A DNA stretch of 64,000 bases from Mogibacterium sp. (lineage in GTDB: Bacteria > Bacillota > Clostridia > Peptostreptococcales > Anaerovoracaceae), in assembly GCA_017512365.1 (NCBI GenBank), contig JAFWGQ010000010.1, positions 62,001 to 126,000 on the forward strand, written 5' to 3'. The first letter of the stretch is position 1, and the number at the start of each line of letters is the position of its first letter. This document shows positions 8,257 through 17,384 of the stretch, piece by piece. The notes under the pieces were generated by a model, which was given only the letters and a program-made list of their open reading frames with translations, was not told the origin of the DNA and ran no database searches. The translations under genes were made by a program, and so were the position numbers.

Positions 8257-9189
8257 CTATTCCGTAAAGAGAGGAGTGGAGTAGTATCTGTCTCCGCTGT
8301 CAGGAAGGAGAGCCACTATGGTCTTTCCTTTGTTCTCAGGCTTCTTTGCGTATTCGATCGCCGCGTGGAGGGCCGCTCCGGATGAGATGCCTACGGATAT
8401 GCCTTCTTTCCTTGCGAGATACTTCGCCGCCCTGAAGGCATCGTCTCCGTCAGCCTTGTAGACCTCGTCGTATACTGATGTGTTGAGAACATCAGGCACG
8501 AAGCCCGCGCCTATGCCCTGGATCTTGTGAGATCCGGCCTTGCCCTCAGAGAGGACAGGAGAGTCCGCAGGCTCAAGAGCGACTATCTTCACATCAGGCT
8601 TCTGCTTCCTGAGATATGTTCCGGTCCCCGTAAGAGTGCCGCCTGTGCCGACTCCCGCGATGAAGATGTCGACCTCGCCGTCCGTATCCTTCCAGATCTC
8701 AGGACCGGTGGTCGCCTCGTGGACCGCAGGGTTTGCCGGATTGACGAACTGTCCCGGTATGAATCCGCCCGGGATCTCCTTTGCCAGCTCTTCGGCCTTT
8801 TCGATCGCACCCTTCATGCCCTTTGCGCCTTCGGTGAGCACGATCTCCGCTCCGTACGCCTTGAGGATGTTCCTTCTTTCGACGCTCATGGTCTCAGGCA
8901 TGGTCAGGATGGCTCTGTAGCCCTTGGCGGCGGCTATGGCCGCGAGTCCGATGCCGGTGTTGCCCGATGTAGGCTCGATGATCACAGAGCCCTCTTTCAG
9001 GATACCCTTTGACTCGGCGTCCTCTATCATAGCCTTAGCGATCCTGTCCTTGACGCTGCCTGCAGGGTTGAAGTATTCGAGCTTGACGAGCAGCCTCGCC
9101 TCGAGCCCCAGATCCTTTTCGATATTGGTCACCTCTACGAGAGGAGTGTTTCCTATCAGTCCAAGAGTTCCTTTATAGATGTTTCCCAT
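8257..9189 (-). CDS. cysK: Cysteine synthase A (O-acetylserine sulfhydrylase)
   Basis: A 310-residue PLP enzyme that makes cysteine from O-acetylserine and sulfide. The PLP lysine is K47 in NPAGSVKDR, the phosphate/substrate loop is PTSGNTGIG (73-81), and the C-terminus carries [12 protein letters not shown], all full-length CysK features. The start at 9189 is fixed by GGGAGG seven bases upstream; the frame begins seven codons earlier without a better site. It has its own sigma-A promoter, overlapped by an operator-like element shared with the divergent Rrf2 regulator, and its own terminator. No cysE lies nearby. Confidence 0.95.
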   Translation of the reverse strand: MGNIYKGTLGLIGNTPLVEVTNIEKDLGLEARLLVKLEYFNPAGSVKDRIAKAMIEDAESKGILKEGSVIIEPTSGNTGIGLAAIAAAKGYRAILTMPETMSVERRNILKAYGAEIVLTEGAKGMKGAIEKAEELAKEIPGGFIPGQFVNPANPAVHEATTGPEIWKDTDGEVDIFIAGVGTGGTLTGTGTYLRKQKPDVKIVALEPADSPVLSEGKAGSHKIQGIGAGFVPDVLNTSVYDEVYKADGDDAFRAAKYLARKEGISVGISSGAALHAAIEYAKKPENKGKTIVALLPDSGDRYYSTPLFTE

Positions 9190-9240
9190 CGTTATACCTC
9201 CCTTTTTCACAGTTCTGATTGTTTTATTTGTGATGGCATC

Positions 9241-9274
9241 ATAATAATACTATTCACCCACCGTGTCAATAGGT
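9241..9274 (-). promoter_or_regulatory. cysK promoter with operator-like site 1
   Basis: On the minus strand TTGACA (9264-9269), 17-nt spacer, TATTAT (9241-9246). The element ATTCACCC-N8-AATAGGT (plus-strand 9252-9274) covers the -35 and most of the spacer. The same element with the same N8 spacing recurs 46 nt away over the regulator's promoter. Confidence 0.75.
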
Positions 9275-9286
9275 TAAATCAGATTC

Positions 9287-9320
9287 TTGATAAAAACATT
9301 CACCCTATAGTAAAATAGGT
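9287..9320 (+). promoter_or_regulatory. Rrf2-regulator promoter with operator-like site 2
   Basis: TTGATA (9287-9292), 18-nt spacer, TAAAAT (9311-9316). The second ATTCACCC-N8-AATAGGT copy (9298-9320) covers the spacer and -10, which fits autorepression. The binding protein is inferred to be the adjacent Rrf2 protein. Confidence 0.65.
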
Positions 9321-9359
9321 AAAAAGAAGCAGTATACTGCGTAGATGCGGAGGAAGATC

Positions 9360-9782
9360 ATGTTTTCTACAAAGGGACGATACGCATTGCGCGTGATGAT
9401 CGATCTGGCGCAGCATGAAGGCGAGGGGAACATACCTCTCAAGAGCATAGCGGAACGCCAGGGCATTTCAAAAAAATATCTCGAGATAATAGTCAAGGAG
9501 CTCGTAAAGGGAGGGCTTGTGAACGGCGTGAGCGGCAAGGGCGGCGGATACAGCCTGAGCAGAAAGGCCGAGGACTATACGGCGGGAGAGATCCTCGAGC
9601 TTATGGAAGGCACTCTTGCGCCGGTCGCCTGTCTTGAGGACGACGCGGGGACATGTCCGCGTGCCGAAGACTGTCTTACTCTGCCGATGTGGAAGGAGTA
9701 CTATGAGATGTCGAGGGCGTTTTTCTACGGAAAGAAACTGAGCGACATGCTCGGATCACGCGATCCTGTGTATTATATATAG
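9360..9782 (+). CDS. Rrf2-family transcriptional regulator with three-cysteine cluster motif
   Basis: A 140-residue winged-helix regulator starting MFSTKGRYALRVMIDLAQ, a typical Rrf2 opening, with recognition helix around residues 30-50 and the GGYSLSR wing at 62-68. C91, C99 and C105 form a C-x7-C-x5-C pattern like the Fe-S ligands of IscR and NsrR; the Firmicute cysteine regulator CymR lacks such cysteines. The start at 9360 has GGAGGAAG just upstream. Divergence from cysK with shared operator-like sites suggests control of cysteine synthesis or of Fe-S status. It may be co-transcribed with the genes that follow. Confidence 0.9.
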   Translation: MFSTKGRYALRVMIDLAQHEGEGNIPLKSIAERQGISKKYLEIIVKELVKGGLVNGVSGKGGGYSLSRKAEDYTAGEILELMEGTLAPVACLEDDAGTCPRAEDCLTLPMWKEYYEMSRAFFYGKKLSDMLGSRDPVYYI

Positions 9783-9815
9783 ACTGCAGGGACTGCACGA
9801 AAGGAAGGAGACTGT

Positions 9816-10292
9816 ATGTTCAGAAAGATGAGAAGGAGCCCTCAGGCTCTCAGCCGTGAAGAGATTACAGAACTGCTGAATACGGAGACGAGAGGAGTCA
9901 TGTCCGTCCAGGGCGATGACGGATATCCGTACGGGGTGCCGATCAACCATCTGTATGATGAGGAGACGAACAGGCTGTACTTCCACGGCGCGACTTTCGG
10001 CCACAGGGTCGACGCTGTAAAGAAGGACCCGAAGGTCTCGTACTGCGTGTTCGGCGGGGAGTATCAGGAGGAAGGAGACTGGGCCAGGTACGTAAAGAGC
10101 GTCATCATATTCGGCAAAGCCGTGCTGATAGACGATCCGGATGAGGTCGTGAAGTGGAGCAGGGCTCTGTGCGGAAAGTTCCCGTGCCCGCAGGAGTACG
10201 TCGACAGCGAGATAGAAAAGGACGCGGCGAGGACGCTTGTGATCGCGATAGACATCGAGGACATGAACGGCAAGCTCGTACATGAAGCGTAG
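9816..10292 (+). CDS. Pyridoxamine 5'-phosphate oxidase-fold protein, NimA-like
   Basis: A 158-residue flavin-binding split-barrel protein. GVMSVQGDDGYPYGVPINHLYD at the N-terminus (given here only as a position, residues 27-48), FHGATFGHRVDAVKKDP and VSYCVFG match the NimA/Rv3369-like group that reduces or sequesters small substrates using FMN or F420. AAGGAAGGAG precedes the ATG. It lies 33 nt after the Rrf2 gene and 12 nt before thiN. The substrate is unknown; nitroimidazole reduction is only a family possibility. Confidence 0.8.
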   Translation: MFRKMRRSPQALSREEITELLNTETRGVMSVQGDDGYPYGVPINHLYDEETNRLYFHGATFGHRVDAVKKDPKVSYCVFGGEYQEEGDWARYVKSVIIFGKAVLIDDPDEVVKWSRALCGKFPCPQEYVDSEIEKDAARTLVIAIDIEDMNGKLVHEA

Positions 10293-10304
10293 AAGGCGGG
10301 AACG

Positions 10305-10937
10305 ATGCGGAACAGTGCAAGATGCGTCATAATCGGCGGAGCCGGCATTGCGGACTACGGACTTATCCGCGGCTATATCAGAGAGGATGACTATGTGATC
10401 TACTGCGACAGCGGGCTGAGGCACATGGAGGGACTCGGCGCCGCACCTTCTCTCATAGTCGGAGACTTCGACTCGCATGAGGACCCCCGCATGGATGTCG
10501 AGACCATCACTCTGCCTGTCGCAAAGGACGACACGGATACGGTCTACGCCGCAAAGGAGGGAATTGAGAGGGGATATACGGAATTCCTAATTCTGGGAGC
10601 GATCGGCGAGAGGTTCGACCATTCGCTGGTAAACGCGTACATGCTGGTCATGCTCGCGGACCGCGGCTGCAGGGGAACTGTCATAGACGACTATTCCGAG
10701 ATGGAGCTCATACGCGAAGGGCAGACCGCATGCGTCTCAGACAGCTTCCCGTTCTTTTCGCTGCTGGCGCTCGAAGGCCCGGCAAAAGGCGTGACCATAA
10801 AGGGCGCGAAGTTCTGCATCGAAGACGCGGAGATAGCTCCGGCGTATCAGTACGCGACGAGCAATGAGGTCGTTCCGGGAACGGAAGCGAGGATAACGGT
10901 AAAGGAGGGCAGCCTGCTGCTCATAAAGGACAGATAG
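10305..10937 (+). CDS. thiN: Thiamine pyrophosphokinase
   Basis: A 210-residue enzyme that transfers pyrophosphate from ATP to thiamine, giving TPP. Family motifs are YCDSGLRHMEGLG, LIVGDFDSHED, KDDTDTVYAAKEGIERG and LGAIGERFDHSLVN, in the normal order. TPP is the cofactor of the Vor oxidoreductase at 40.8 kb. It sits 2 nt before pyrC in the pyrimidine cluster, an arrangement with no obvious metabolic reason beyond co-expression. Confidence 0.9.
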   Translation: MRNSARCVIIGGAGIADYGLIRGYIREDDYVIYCDSGLRHMEGLGAAPSLIVGDFDSHEDPRMDVETITLPVAKDDTDTVYAAKEGIERGYTEFLILGAIGERFDHSLVNAYMLVMLADRGCRGTVIDDYSEMELIREGQTACVSDSFPFFSLLALEGPAKGVTIKGAKFCIEDAEIAPAYQYATSNEVVPGTEARITVKEGSLLLIKDR

Positions 10938-10939
10938 AT

Positions 10940-12124
10940 ATGGATCAGAATATAGTTTTCAGCCCCTCGATCGACATAAAGCTGCTGCAGGAAGCGGGCA
11001 TAGGCCTCTCATCGCAGCATACCATCATGCCCGGGTTCTGCGATGTGCACGTGCACTTCAGGGAGCCGGGCTTCGCATACAAGGAAACGATCGCGACAGG
11101 CAGTCTGGCCGCCGCGCACGGAGGCTACACTGCGGTCTGCACCATGCCGAATCTCGACCCGGTGTCAGATTCGCCGGAGCATCTGAGGCTGCAGCAGGAC
11201 ATAATAGACCGCGACGCCTGCATACACGTATACCCGTATGCAGCGATAACTGTCGGCCAGATGGGCGGGATGATCGCCGATCTTGAGGGCATGGCGGACG
11301 GATGCATCGCTTTTTCGGATGACGGGCACGGAGTCCAGTCAGAAGACATGATGAGAGAAGCCATGGCAAGAGCCAGGGCCCTCGGAAAGATCATAACGGC
11401 CCACTGCGAGGACAACAGCCTCCTCAGGGGAGGATACATACATGACGGCAGATACGCGTCAGACCACGGTCACAGGGGCATATGCTCGGAGTCGGAGTGG
11501 CGGCAGATCGAGCGCGATCTCAGGCTGGCGGATGAAACGGGCTGCGCGTATCACGTGTGCCATATCTCGACGAAGGAGAGCGTCAGCATAATCAGGGACG
11601 CGAAGAAGAGCGGGGTGGACGTGAGCTGCGAGACAGCTCCGCATTATCTGCTGCTTGATGACAGCATGCTCGCTGAGGACGGCAGATGGAAGATGAACCC
11701 GCCTCTCCGCGACGCGTCGGACAGGGAGGCTCTGCTGGAGGGCCTTGAGGACGGCACGATAGACTGCATCGCGACGGATCACGCGCCTCACTCCGCCGAA
11801 GAGAAATCGCGGGGCCTCGAGAAGTCGGCCTTCGGCATCGTGGGGATAGAGACGGCTTTTCCTCTGATCTATACCTACCTCGTGATGCCGGGCATAATAA
11901 CTATGGAAAGGCTTGAGCAGCTGCTGGTGTACAATCCGCGCAGGAGGTTCGGCATACCGCTGGGCAACGACTATTCGGTATGGGACCTCACGGAAGAGTG
12001 GAACATCACCGGAGATGAGATGCTCTCGAAGGGAAAAGCCACGCCGTTCGCGGGCTGGCATGTGATGGGCAGGAACTGCCTGACAGTAGTCGACGGAAAA
12101 CCGGTTTACAGGATGAAGATATAA
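10940..12124 (+). CDS. pyrC: Dihydroorotase
   Basis: A 394-residue type I amidohydrolase that closes carbamoyl aspartate to dihydroorotate. Metal ligands are in DVHVHFREPG (H37, H39), the later His residues in ITAHCED and YHVCHIS, and the catalytic Asp in ATDHAPHS near 280. The lysine that is usually carbamylated in this class lies in the FAYKETI region. First pyrimidine enzyme of the local set; pyrB and carAB are absent from the window. Confidence 0.95.
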   Translation: MDQNIVFSPSIDIKLLQEAGIGLSSQHTIMPGFCDVHVHFREPGFAYKETIATGSLAAAHGGYTAVCTMPNLDPVSDSPEHLRLQQDIIDRDACIHVYPYAAITVGQMGGMIADLEGMADGCIAFSDDGHGVQSEDMMREAMARARALGKIITAHCEDNSLLRGGYIHDGRYASDHGHRGICSESEWRQIERDLRLADETGCAYHVCHISTKESVSIIRDAKKSGVDVSCETAPHYLLLDDSMLAEDGRWKMNPPLRDASDREALLEGLEDGTIDCIATDHAPHSAEEKSRGLEKSAFGIVGIETAFPLIYTYLVMPGIITMERLEQLLVYNPRRRFGIPLGNDYSVWDLTEEWNITGDEMLSKGKATPFAGWHVMGRNCLTVVDGKPVYRMKI

Positions 12125-12136
12125 GGACGGGGAACG

Positions 12137-12919
12137 ATGAAACAGTGCATGATGACGATAGTGGAGAACATCCCGCTGATCCGCGACACATACAGGATGA
12201 AGCTCGAGGGAGATGTGTCCGCGTTCGATGCTCCGGGACAGTTCCTGGACATACAGCTGGACGGACACTTCCTTCGCCGCCCGATCAGCCTGTGCGATCT
12301 GGACTATACTGACCGTTACTGCAGAGAGGGCATACTGACGATCATCTACAAGGTGCTCGGAGAGGGGACCGGTGAGATGACGCGTATGGAAAACGGCAGG
12401 GAGCTCGATGTGCTCACCGGTCTCGGCAACGGCTACGATCTCGGATGCGCGGGCGAAAGGCCCCTGCTGATCGGGGGCGGCGTCGGGATACCGCCGCTCT
12501 ATCTGGCGGCAAAAAAACTGAGAGAAAACGACGTCGATGTGACGGTACTGCTCGGATACAACAGCGCGGGCGACATTTTCTATGACGATGAGTTCGGATC
12601 GCTCGGATGCGATGTGCTGATCTCTACGGCTGACGGAAGCGCCGGGACAAAGGGCTTTGTCACGGACGCCTTCAGGGAGCTGAAGACTGAGTTTACATAC
12701 TTCTATACCTGCGGACCCGAGCCGATGCTCAGAGCGGTATTCGAAGAGGTATACAAAGGAGCCGGTCTGAGCGGGCAGATGAGCTTTGAGGAACGCATGG
12801 GCTGCGGCTTCGGAGCCTGCATGGGGTGCAGCATCGAAACGAAAAACGGAAGCAGGAGAGTCTGCAAGGACGGTCCTGTGTTCAGGACGGAGGAAATAGC
12901 ATGGCAGATACCAGAGTAG
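12137..12919 (+). CDS. pyrK: Dihydroorotate dehydrogenase electron transfer subunit
   Basis: A 260-residue ferredoxin-reductase-type subunit that carries FAD and a [2Fe-2S] cluster and passes electrons from PyrD to NAD+. FAD-binding RRPISLCD, the NAD-binding GGGVGIPPLYLAAKKL region and the cluster cysteines in MGCGFGACMGCSIET plus VCKDGPVF near 221-246 are all present. Its last 19 nt overlap the start of pyrD, typical for this heterodimer. Confidence 0.95.
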   Translation: MKQCMMTIVENIPLIRDTYRMKLEGDVSAFDAPGQFLDIQLDGHFLRRPISLCDLDYTDRYCREGILTIIYKVLGEGTGEMTRMENGRELDVLTGLGNGYDLGCAGERPLLIGGGVGIPPLYLAAKKLRENDVDVTVLLGYNSAGDIFYDDEFGSLGCDVLISTADGSAGTKGFVTDAFRELKTEFTYFYTCGPEPMLRAVFEEVYKGAGLSGQMSFEERMGCGFGACMGCSIETKNGSRRVCKDGPVFRTEEIAWQIPE

Positions 12920-13806
12920 AACTCTGCGGAATCACTCTTGACAATCCGGTCATACCGGCGTCTGGGACATTCGGATACGGCCGTGAATTCGCGGAACTGT
13001 ACGACATCAACTGCCTCGGGACGTTTTCGTTCAAAGGCACGACGCTCGAGCCGAGATTCGGGAACGAGACGCCGAGGATAGCCGAATGCCCATCGGGCAT
13101 GCTCAACTCAGTGGGACTTCAGAACCCCGGAGTCGACGCCGTGATAAGCGAAGAGCTGCCTGAACTGCGAAAGCTGTTCAGCAAACCGGTCATGGCCAAC
13201 GTAAGCGGCTTTTCGGCGGACGAGTACTGCGAGGTCACGCGCAGGCTCGCGGAGTCGGATGTATCGGAAATGATAGGATGGTACGAGATCAACATCAGCT
13301 GTCCGAACGTGCACGGAGGCGGCATGAGCTTCGGCACGGATCCGTGCATGGCGGGCGAAGTGGTAAGAGCGGTAAGGAAGGTGACGGACAAACCGCTGAT
13401 CATAAAGCTTTCTCCGAATGTCACGGACATCGCGGGCATTGCGAAGGCCTGCGAGGCGGAGGGCGCTGACGGAGTGAGCCTCATCAACACACTGATGGGC
13501 ATGCGCTTCGATCTCAGGACAAAGAAGCCGATCCTGGCCAATGTGACGGGAGGGCTCTCGGGACCTGCCGTGCTGCCGGTCGCGCTTCGCATGGTATATC
13601 AGACGGCGTGCGCGGTGGACATACCTGTAGTCGGTATGGGAGGAGTGAGCTCGGCCGAAGACGTGCTCGAAATGATGATGGCCGGAGCGGCTGCCGTAGA
13701 GGTCGGAGCGGCCAATCTGAGAGATCCGTTCGCCTCGAAGAAGATAATCGACGCTCTTACTGCCGCGATGGAAAAATACGGAATAGACAAACTGAGTGAG
13801 ATTTAG
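12901..13806 (+). CDS. pyrD: Dihydroorotate dehydrogenase B, catalytic subunit
   Basis: A 301-residue FMN-containing barrel that oxidises dihydroorotate to orotate. C134 in [10 protein letters not shown] is the class 1B catalytic base, and the FMN-binding [17 protein letters not shown] region is near the C-terminus. The start at 12901 has GGAGG seven bases upstream and lies inside pyrK; the longer frame opening at 12826 is only overlap. Works as a complex with PyrK, which suits an anaerobe that uses NAD+ as acceptor. Confidence 0.95.
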   Translation: MADTRVELCGITLDNPVIPASGTFGYGREFAELYDINCLGTFSFKGTTLEPRFGNETPRIAECPSGMLNSVGLQNPGVDAVISEELPELRKLFSKPVMANVSGFSADEYCEVTRRLAESDVSEMIGWYEINISCPNVHGGGMSFGTDPCMAGEVVRAVRKVTDKPLIIKLSPNVTDIAGIAKACEAEGADGVSLINTLMGMRFDLRTKKPILANVTGGLSGPAVLPVALRMVYQTACAVDIPVVGMGGVSSAEDVLEMMMAGAAAVEVGAANLRDPFASKKIIDALTAAMEKYGIDKLSEI

Positions 13807-13856
13807 CTGTAAATAATGTAGAATTAGTAAAAAGGGGAAGTCAAGCGAGGTGCATC

Positions 13857-14612
13857 ATGGGTAAAGACGTAATAATCGCATGTGATTTCAAGAATACTGA
13901 CGAGACCGTCAAGTTCCTTGACAGGCTGACAAGGATCAGGGACGAGGTGGTCAGGTGCGACGACATCACTGTAGGAGCGGGCAGGCCTTATGTAAAGATA
14001 GGCATGGAGCTGTTCTATGCAGAGGGACCTGTCATCGTGAAGAAGCTCAAAGAGAGAGGACATAAGGTCTTTCTCGATCTCAAGCTGCACGACATACCGA
14101 ATACGGTCAAAAAGGCGATGACGGTGCTCGGAGAATACGGCGTGGACATGGTGAATGTGCACGCGGCGGGAGGCATCGAGATGATGAAGGCGGCAAAGGA
14201 GGGGCTGATGCTCGGAGCCGCGAGATACGCCGACAAGCCGAAGCTGATCGCGGTCACACAGCTGACCTCGACGGACGAGGCGACACTGCGCGGCCAGCTG
14301 CTCATAGACAGGCCTATGGCAGAGGTGGTCAGGCAGTACGCTCTGAACGCGAAGGAGGCCGGTCTTGACGGAGTCGTGTGCTCGGCGTTCGAGGCGGCCG
14401 ATATCCACGAGGCCTGCGGAGAAGACTTCCTGACTGTGACGCCGGGCATCAGATTCGATACGAGCTCCGCGGACGATCAGAAGAGAGTTATGACGCCGGC
14501 CCAGGCGAAGGAGGCAGGTTCAGACTACATAGTGGTGGGCAGACCCGTGACCGCCGCCGAAAAACCGATAGACGCGTATTCAAGGTGCAGGGAGGATTTC
14601 CTTGGCAGATGA
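13857..14612 (+). CDS. pyrF: Orotidine 5'-phosphate decarboxylase
   Basis: A 251-residue barrel enzyme that converts OMP to UMP. The catalytic Asp/Lys/Asp set is in [11 protein letters not shown] (D74, K76, D79) and the phosphate loop in [12 protein letters not shown] near the end. A 50-nt gap separates it from pyrD, the longest gap in the cluster, with an AT-rich stretch that might hold a secondary promoter. AGCGAGGTG precedes the ATG. Confidence 0.95.
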   Translation: MGKDVIIACDFKNTDETVKFLDRLTRIRDEVVRCDDITVGAGRPYVKIGMELFYAEGPVIVKKLKERGHKVFLDLKLHDIPNTVKKAMTVLGEYGVDMVNVHAAGGIEMMKAAKEGLMLGAARYADKPKLIAVTQLTSTDEATLRGQLLIDRPMAEVVRQYALNAKEAGLDGVVCSAFEAADIHEACGEDFLTVTPGIRFDTSSADDQKRVMTPAQAKEAGSDYIVVGRPVTAAEKPIDAYSRCREDFLGR

Positions 14613-14632
14613 GTCATTCAGGAGAATCAGGT

Positions 14633-15280
14633 ATGGACAAAGAAAAGATAAGAAAGCTTATAGCTGAGGACCTCCTCAGGATCAGAGCCGTGTTCCTGAG
14701 ACCGGAGGAGCCTTTCACCTGGGCGAGCGGGATCAAAAGCCCGATCTACTGCGACAACAGGCTGACCCTTACGGCTCCTGATGTCAGAAACGATGTCGAG
14801 GAGTCACTCGCCGCTGTCATAAAGGCGGAGTACCCGGATGCCGGGGTGCTGATGGGCACGGCTACGGCGGGAATTGCGCACGCTGCCATCACGGCCCACC
14901 TCATGGGGCTTCCGATGGGGTATGTAAGGTCCGGAGCAAAAGACCACGGCAGAGGCAATCAGATCGAGGGGAGGCTCGAGGCCGGACAGAAGGTCGTAGT
15001 GGTAGAGGATCTCATATCGACCGGCGGCAGCTGCATTGAGACCGTGAACGTGCTGAGAGACGCCGGGGCCGATGTGCTCGGAGTGATATCGATCATGACA
15101 TACGGGATGAAAAAGGGCATAGACCGTTTCGCTGATGCCGGTGTAAAATGGGTCTCGCTCACGGATTTTGACGCCGTTATCGAGACAGCGGCCGAACAGG
15201 GATATATAAATGCGGACGATATCGAGAGGCTGAGGGCCTTCCGCGATGATCCGTCCGATGAGAGCTGGATAAAACAATAA
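14633..15280 (+). CDS. pyrE: Orotate phosphoribosyltransferase
   Basis: A 215-residue type I phosphoribosyltransferase that joins orotate to PRPP. The PRPP loop VVVEDLISTGGSC is near residues 121-133 and the flexible catalytic loop region RSGAKDHGRGNQIEG near 98-112. ATG 14633 is chosen because AGGAG lies eight bases upstream; an alternative ATG at 14609 overlaps the pyrF stop but is further from its GGAGG. Last pyrimidine gene of the run. Confidence 0.95.
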   Translation: MDKEKIRKLIAEDLLRIRAVFLRPEEPFTWASGIKSPIYCDNRLTLTAPDVRNDVEESLAAVIKAEYPDAGVLMGTATAGIAHAAITAHLMGLPMGYVRSGAKDHGRGNQIEGRLEAGQKVVVVEDLISTGGSCIETVNVLRDAGADVLGVISIMTYGMKKGIDRFADAGVKWVSLTDFDAVIETAAEQGYINADDIERLRAFRDDPSDESWIKQ

Positions 15281-15281
15281 A

Positions 15282-16244
15282 ATGATATTCATGTACCTGC
15301 TGGGAATAATCGCAGGCATAGCCTCGACTGCTCAGGTCAGCATCAACGGAAGGGTGAGGGAGGTCATAAGATCTCCTTACCACGCGGCTGTCCTGAGCTT
15401 TATCGTTGCAGGCGCGATAATGTCGGTCATCATAGCGGTCACGGAAGGAGACCTGTACATACCTTTGCGCAGTATAGCGTCACAGCCGCCGTGGATATGG
15501 CTCGGCGGCTGCTGCGGCACGGCCATAATAATACTCAATGTAGTGTGCCTGCCGAAACTGGGGAGCGCCAGGAATGTCATGATAGTCTGCTTCGGACAGG
15601 TGATGTCCGGTCTCGTTATCGACCAGTTCGGCCTCTTCGGGTCGCCTGTCGCGGAGATGACTTTCGTCCGGACCTTTGGAGCGCTGACCGTGCTGCTCGG
15701 GGTAGCTCTGGTCAACGGGATAAAGGTCCCGGGAAGGAGCGACGGCACCGTGGATCTGGACGAACCTGTTTCTTCCGTCTCGCTGTATCTCGTGCTGGCT
15801 CTTCTCGACGGCTTCGCCTGCGCGGCTCAGATAGCGATAAACGGAACGCTCAGCAGGTATGCCGGATCGGCCTCGAAGGCGACGCTCGTCTCGATGACAG
15901 TGGGCCTTATCACGACTCTGGCTGTGATAGGACTCATCAGCGCGGTCCGGGGCAGGAGCGGGGTCTTCGACGGAGGCGAGCAGGTACGGTGGATATCGAA
16001 GCTCAGACCATGGATGGTATTCGGCGGCATAATGAGCATAATAGTCGTTGGCGGCAACGCCGTGGTCGCTCCGGCGTCCGGTGCCGGCGTAGTGACTGTG
16101 CTCAATCTGATAGGAATGATGGGCATGGCGCTTTTCGTGGACGCCACGGGCTTCCTCGGCATAGATAAAAAACCCGTTACCGTTTCGAAGATCGCGGGAA
16201 TGATCCTCATGACAGCGGGGACCGCGGTCATTTCACTGGTGTAG
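15282..16244 (+). CDS. DMT-superfamily transporter, YdcZ (DUF606) type, duplicated
   Basis: A 320-residue membrane protein with about ten spans made of two similar halves: the opening YLLGIIAGIASTAQVSINGRV is echoed by LALLDGFACAAQIAINGTLS near residue 170 (each quoted in part). This repeat and the helices ending in TFVRTFGALTVLLGVAL fit the YdcZ/DUF606 branch of drug/metabolite transporters. It starts 2 nt after pyrE, so it is almost certainly in the same transcript. The substrate is unknown; a link to pyrimidines is speculative. Confidence 0.8.
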   Translation: MIFMYLLGIIAGIASTAQVSINGRVREVIRSPYHAAVLSFIVAGAIMSVIIAVTEGDLYIPLRSIASQPPWIWLGGCCGTAIIILNVVCLPKLGSARNVMIVCFGQVMSGLVIDQFGLFGSPVAEMTFVRTFGALTVLLGVALVNGIKVPGRSDGTVDLDEPVSSVSLYLVLALLDGFACAAQIAINGTLSRYAGSASKATLVSMTVGLITTLAVIGLISAVRGRSGVFDGGEQVRWISKLRPWMVFGGIMSIIVVGGNAVVAPASGAGVVTVLNLIGMMGMALFVDATGFLGIDKKPVTVSKIAGMILMTAGTAVISLV

Positions 16245-16247
16245 GAG

Positions 16248-17096
16248 ATGTGCAGGATAAAGATAGCGAGCCTTCAGCTGAAGGTGCTCGAAGACAAGTA
16301 CGACAATATAGAAAAGCTCGCGGAGATGATCGCATACGGCGCAGCGGAAGATGCGGACATCATCAGCCTGCCCGAGATGTGGAACTGTCCTTATGAGACG
16401 AAGAGGTTCCCAGGATACGCCGAGCCTGAAAAAGGCGATTCCTGGCTCGCTCTCTCGACGATCGCCAGAAAGAATGCGAAATATATCGTCGGCGGAAGCA
16501 TCCCCGAACTTGGGGATGATGGCAGGGTGTACAACACCTGCTATGTGTTCGGCAGGGACGGCAGTCAGATCGGAAAGCACCGCAAGGTCCACCTCTTCGA
16601 TATCTACGCTCACGGAGAGCAGGTCTTCAAAGAGTCGGATACCCTTACGGGCGGCGCTTCCTTCGACACCTTCGAGACCGAATGGTGCCGCATGGCGGTC
16701 AATATCTGCTTCGACATAAGGTTCCCTGAAAGCTCGAGGATACCGGCGCTGAAGGGCGCAAAGGTCATATTCAATCCGGCGTCCTTCAACATGACGACCG
16801 GCCCCGCACACTGGGAGCTCGCATTCAGGCAGAGGGCGGTCGAAAACCAGGTGTTCATGGTCGGGACCGCGGCGGCAAGAGACCCGGACGCCTCGTACAC
16901 GGGCTACGGCCACTCTATAATAACCGATCCGTGGGGCAGGGTGCTGATGCAGATGGACGAAAAGGAAGGCGTGTGCATCACGGAGATCGACCCTGCGTAC
17001 GCCGATGAAGTAAGGGAAAAGCTGCCGCTCATACCGGCGCGCAGGACAGACGTGTACGATCTGTGCTATAATTGTCATACTGATCAGGAGGTATAG
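16248..17096 (+). CDS. Carbon-nitrogen hydrolase, NIT2/omega-amidase-like
   Basis: A 282-residue nitrilase-superfamily amidase. The catalytic triad is E43 (SLPEMWN), K113 (HRKVHLFD) and C154 (NICFDIRFPE). The arrangement is closest to Nit2-type omega-amidases, which hydrolyse 2-oxoglutaramate or 2-oxosuccinamate to 2-oxoacids and ammonia. It begins 4 nt after the YdcZ-type gene. The precise substrate cannot be settled from sequence; N-carbamoyl compounds are an alternative given the pyrimidine neighbours. Confidence 0.88.
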   Translation: MCRIKIASLQLKVLEDKYDNIEKLAEMIAYGAAEDADIISLPEMWNCPYETKRFPGYAEPEKGDSWLALSTIARKNAKYIVGGSIPELGDDGRVYNTCYVFGRDGSQIGKHRKVHLFDIYAHGEQVFKESDTLTGGASFDTFETEWCRMAVNICFDIRFPESSRIPALKGAKVIFNPASFNMTTGPAHWELAFRQRAVENQVFMVGTAAARDPDASYTGYGHSIITDPWGRVLMQMDEKEGVCITEIDPAYADEVREKLPLIPARRTDVYDLCYNCHTDQEV

Positions 17097-17098
17097 AC

Positions 17099-17359
17099 AT
17101 GGCAAGCAACAAGACAGGCATGAGAAAAGCAAAAGCAAGCTCCGGTCAGGGACTCGGCAGCGCGCTTCTCAGCATAGTAGCGGTCGGATTCACACTCGGA
17201 GCCGCGCTTATCGGAGCCGCTGTGGCTCTCGGAGAAGCGATCGAAGGCATACAGGCCGATGAACGCGAAAAGCTCGAGGAGAGAAGAGCGGCTGACAGAG
17301 AGGAAGTCAGACGCATATCTGCCGCAGAGTCAGGAACGGACTACGATATCGGCGAATAG
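17099..17359 (+). CDS. Small membrane protein with charged C-terminal helix
   Basis: An 86-residue protein: a basic N-terminus, one long hydrophobic helix rich in Gly and Ala (about 18-45), then a highly charged helix (ADEREKLEERRAADREEVRR). AGGAGG lies seven bases before the ATG, partly inside the preceding gene's end, so it is translated as part of the same operon. No family is recognised. Confidence 0.7.
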   Translation: MASNKTGMRKAKASSGQGLGSALLSIVAVGFTLGAALIGAAVALGEAIEGIQADEREKLEERRAADREEVRRISAAESGTDYDIGE

Positions 17360-17384
17360 TATCAAATAAGAAGGGGGAACAACA

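Noticed and set aside
12826..12900. Longer N-terminus for PyrD
   Set aside because: It would overlap the Fe-S coding end of pyrK; ATG 12901 has GGAGG at the right distance and matches family length.
13807..13856. Promoter between pyrD and pyrF
   Set aside because: The stretch is AT-rich but lacks a convincing -35/-10 pair.
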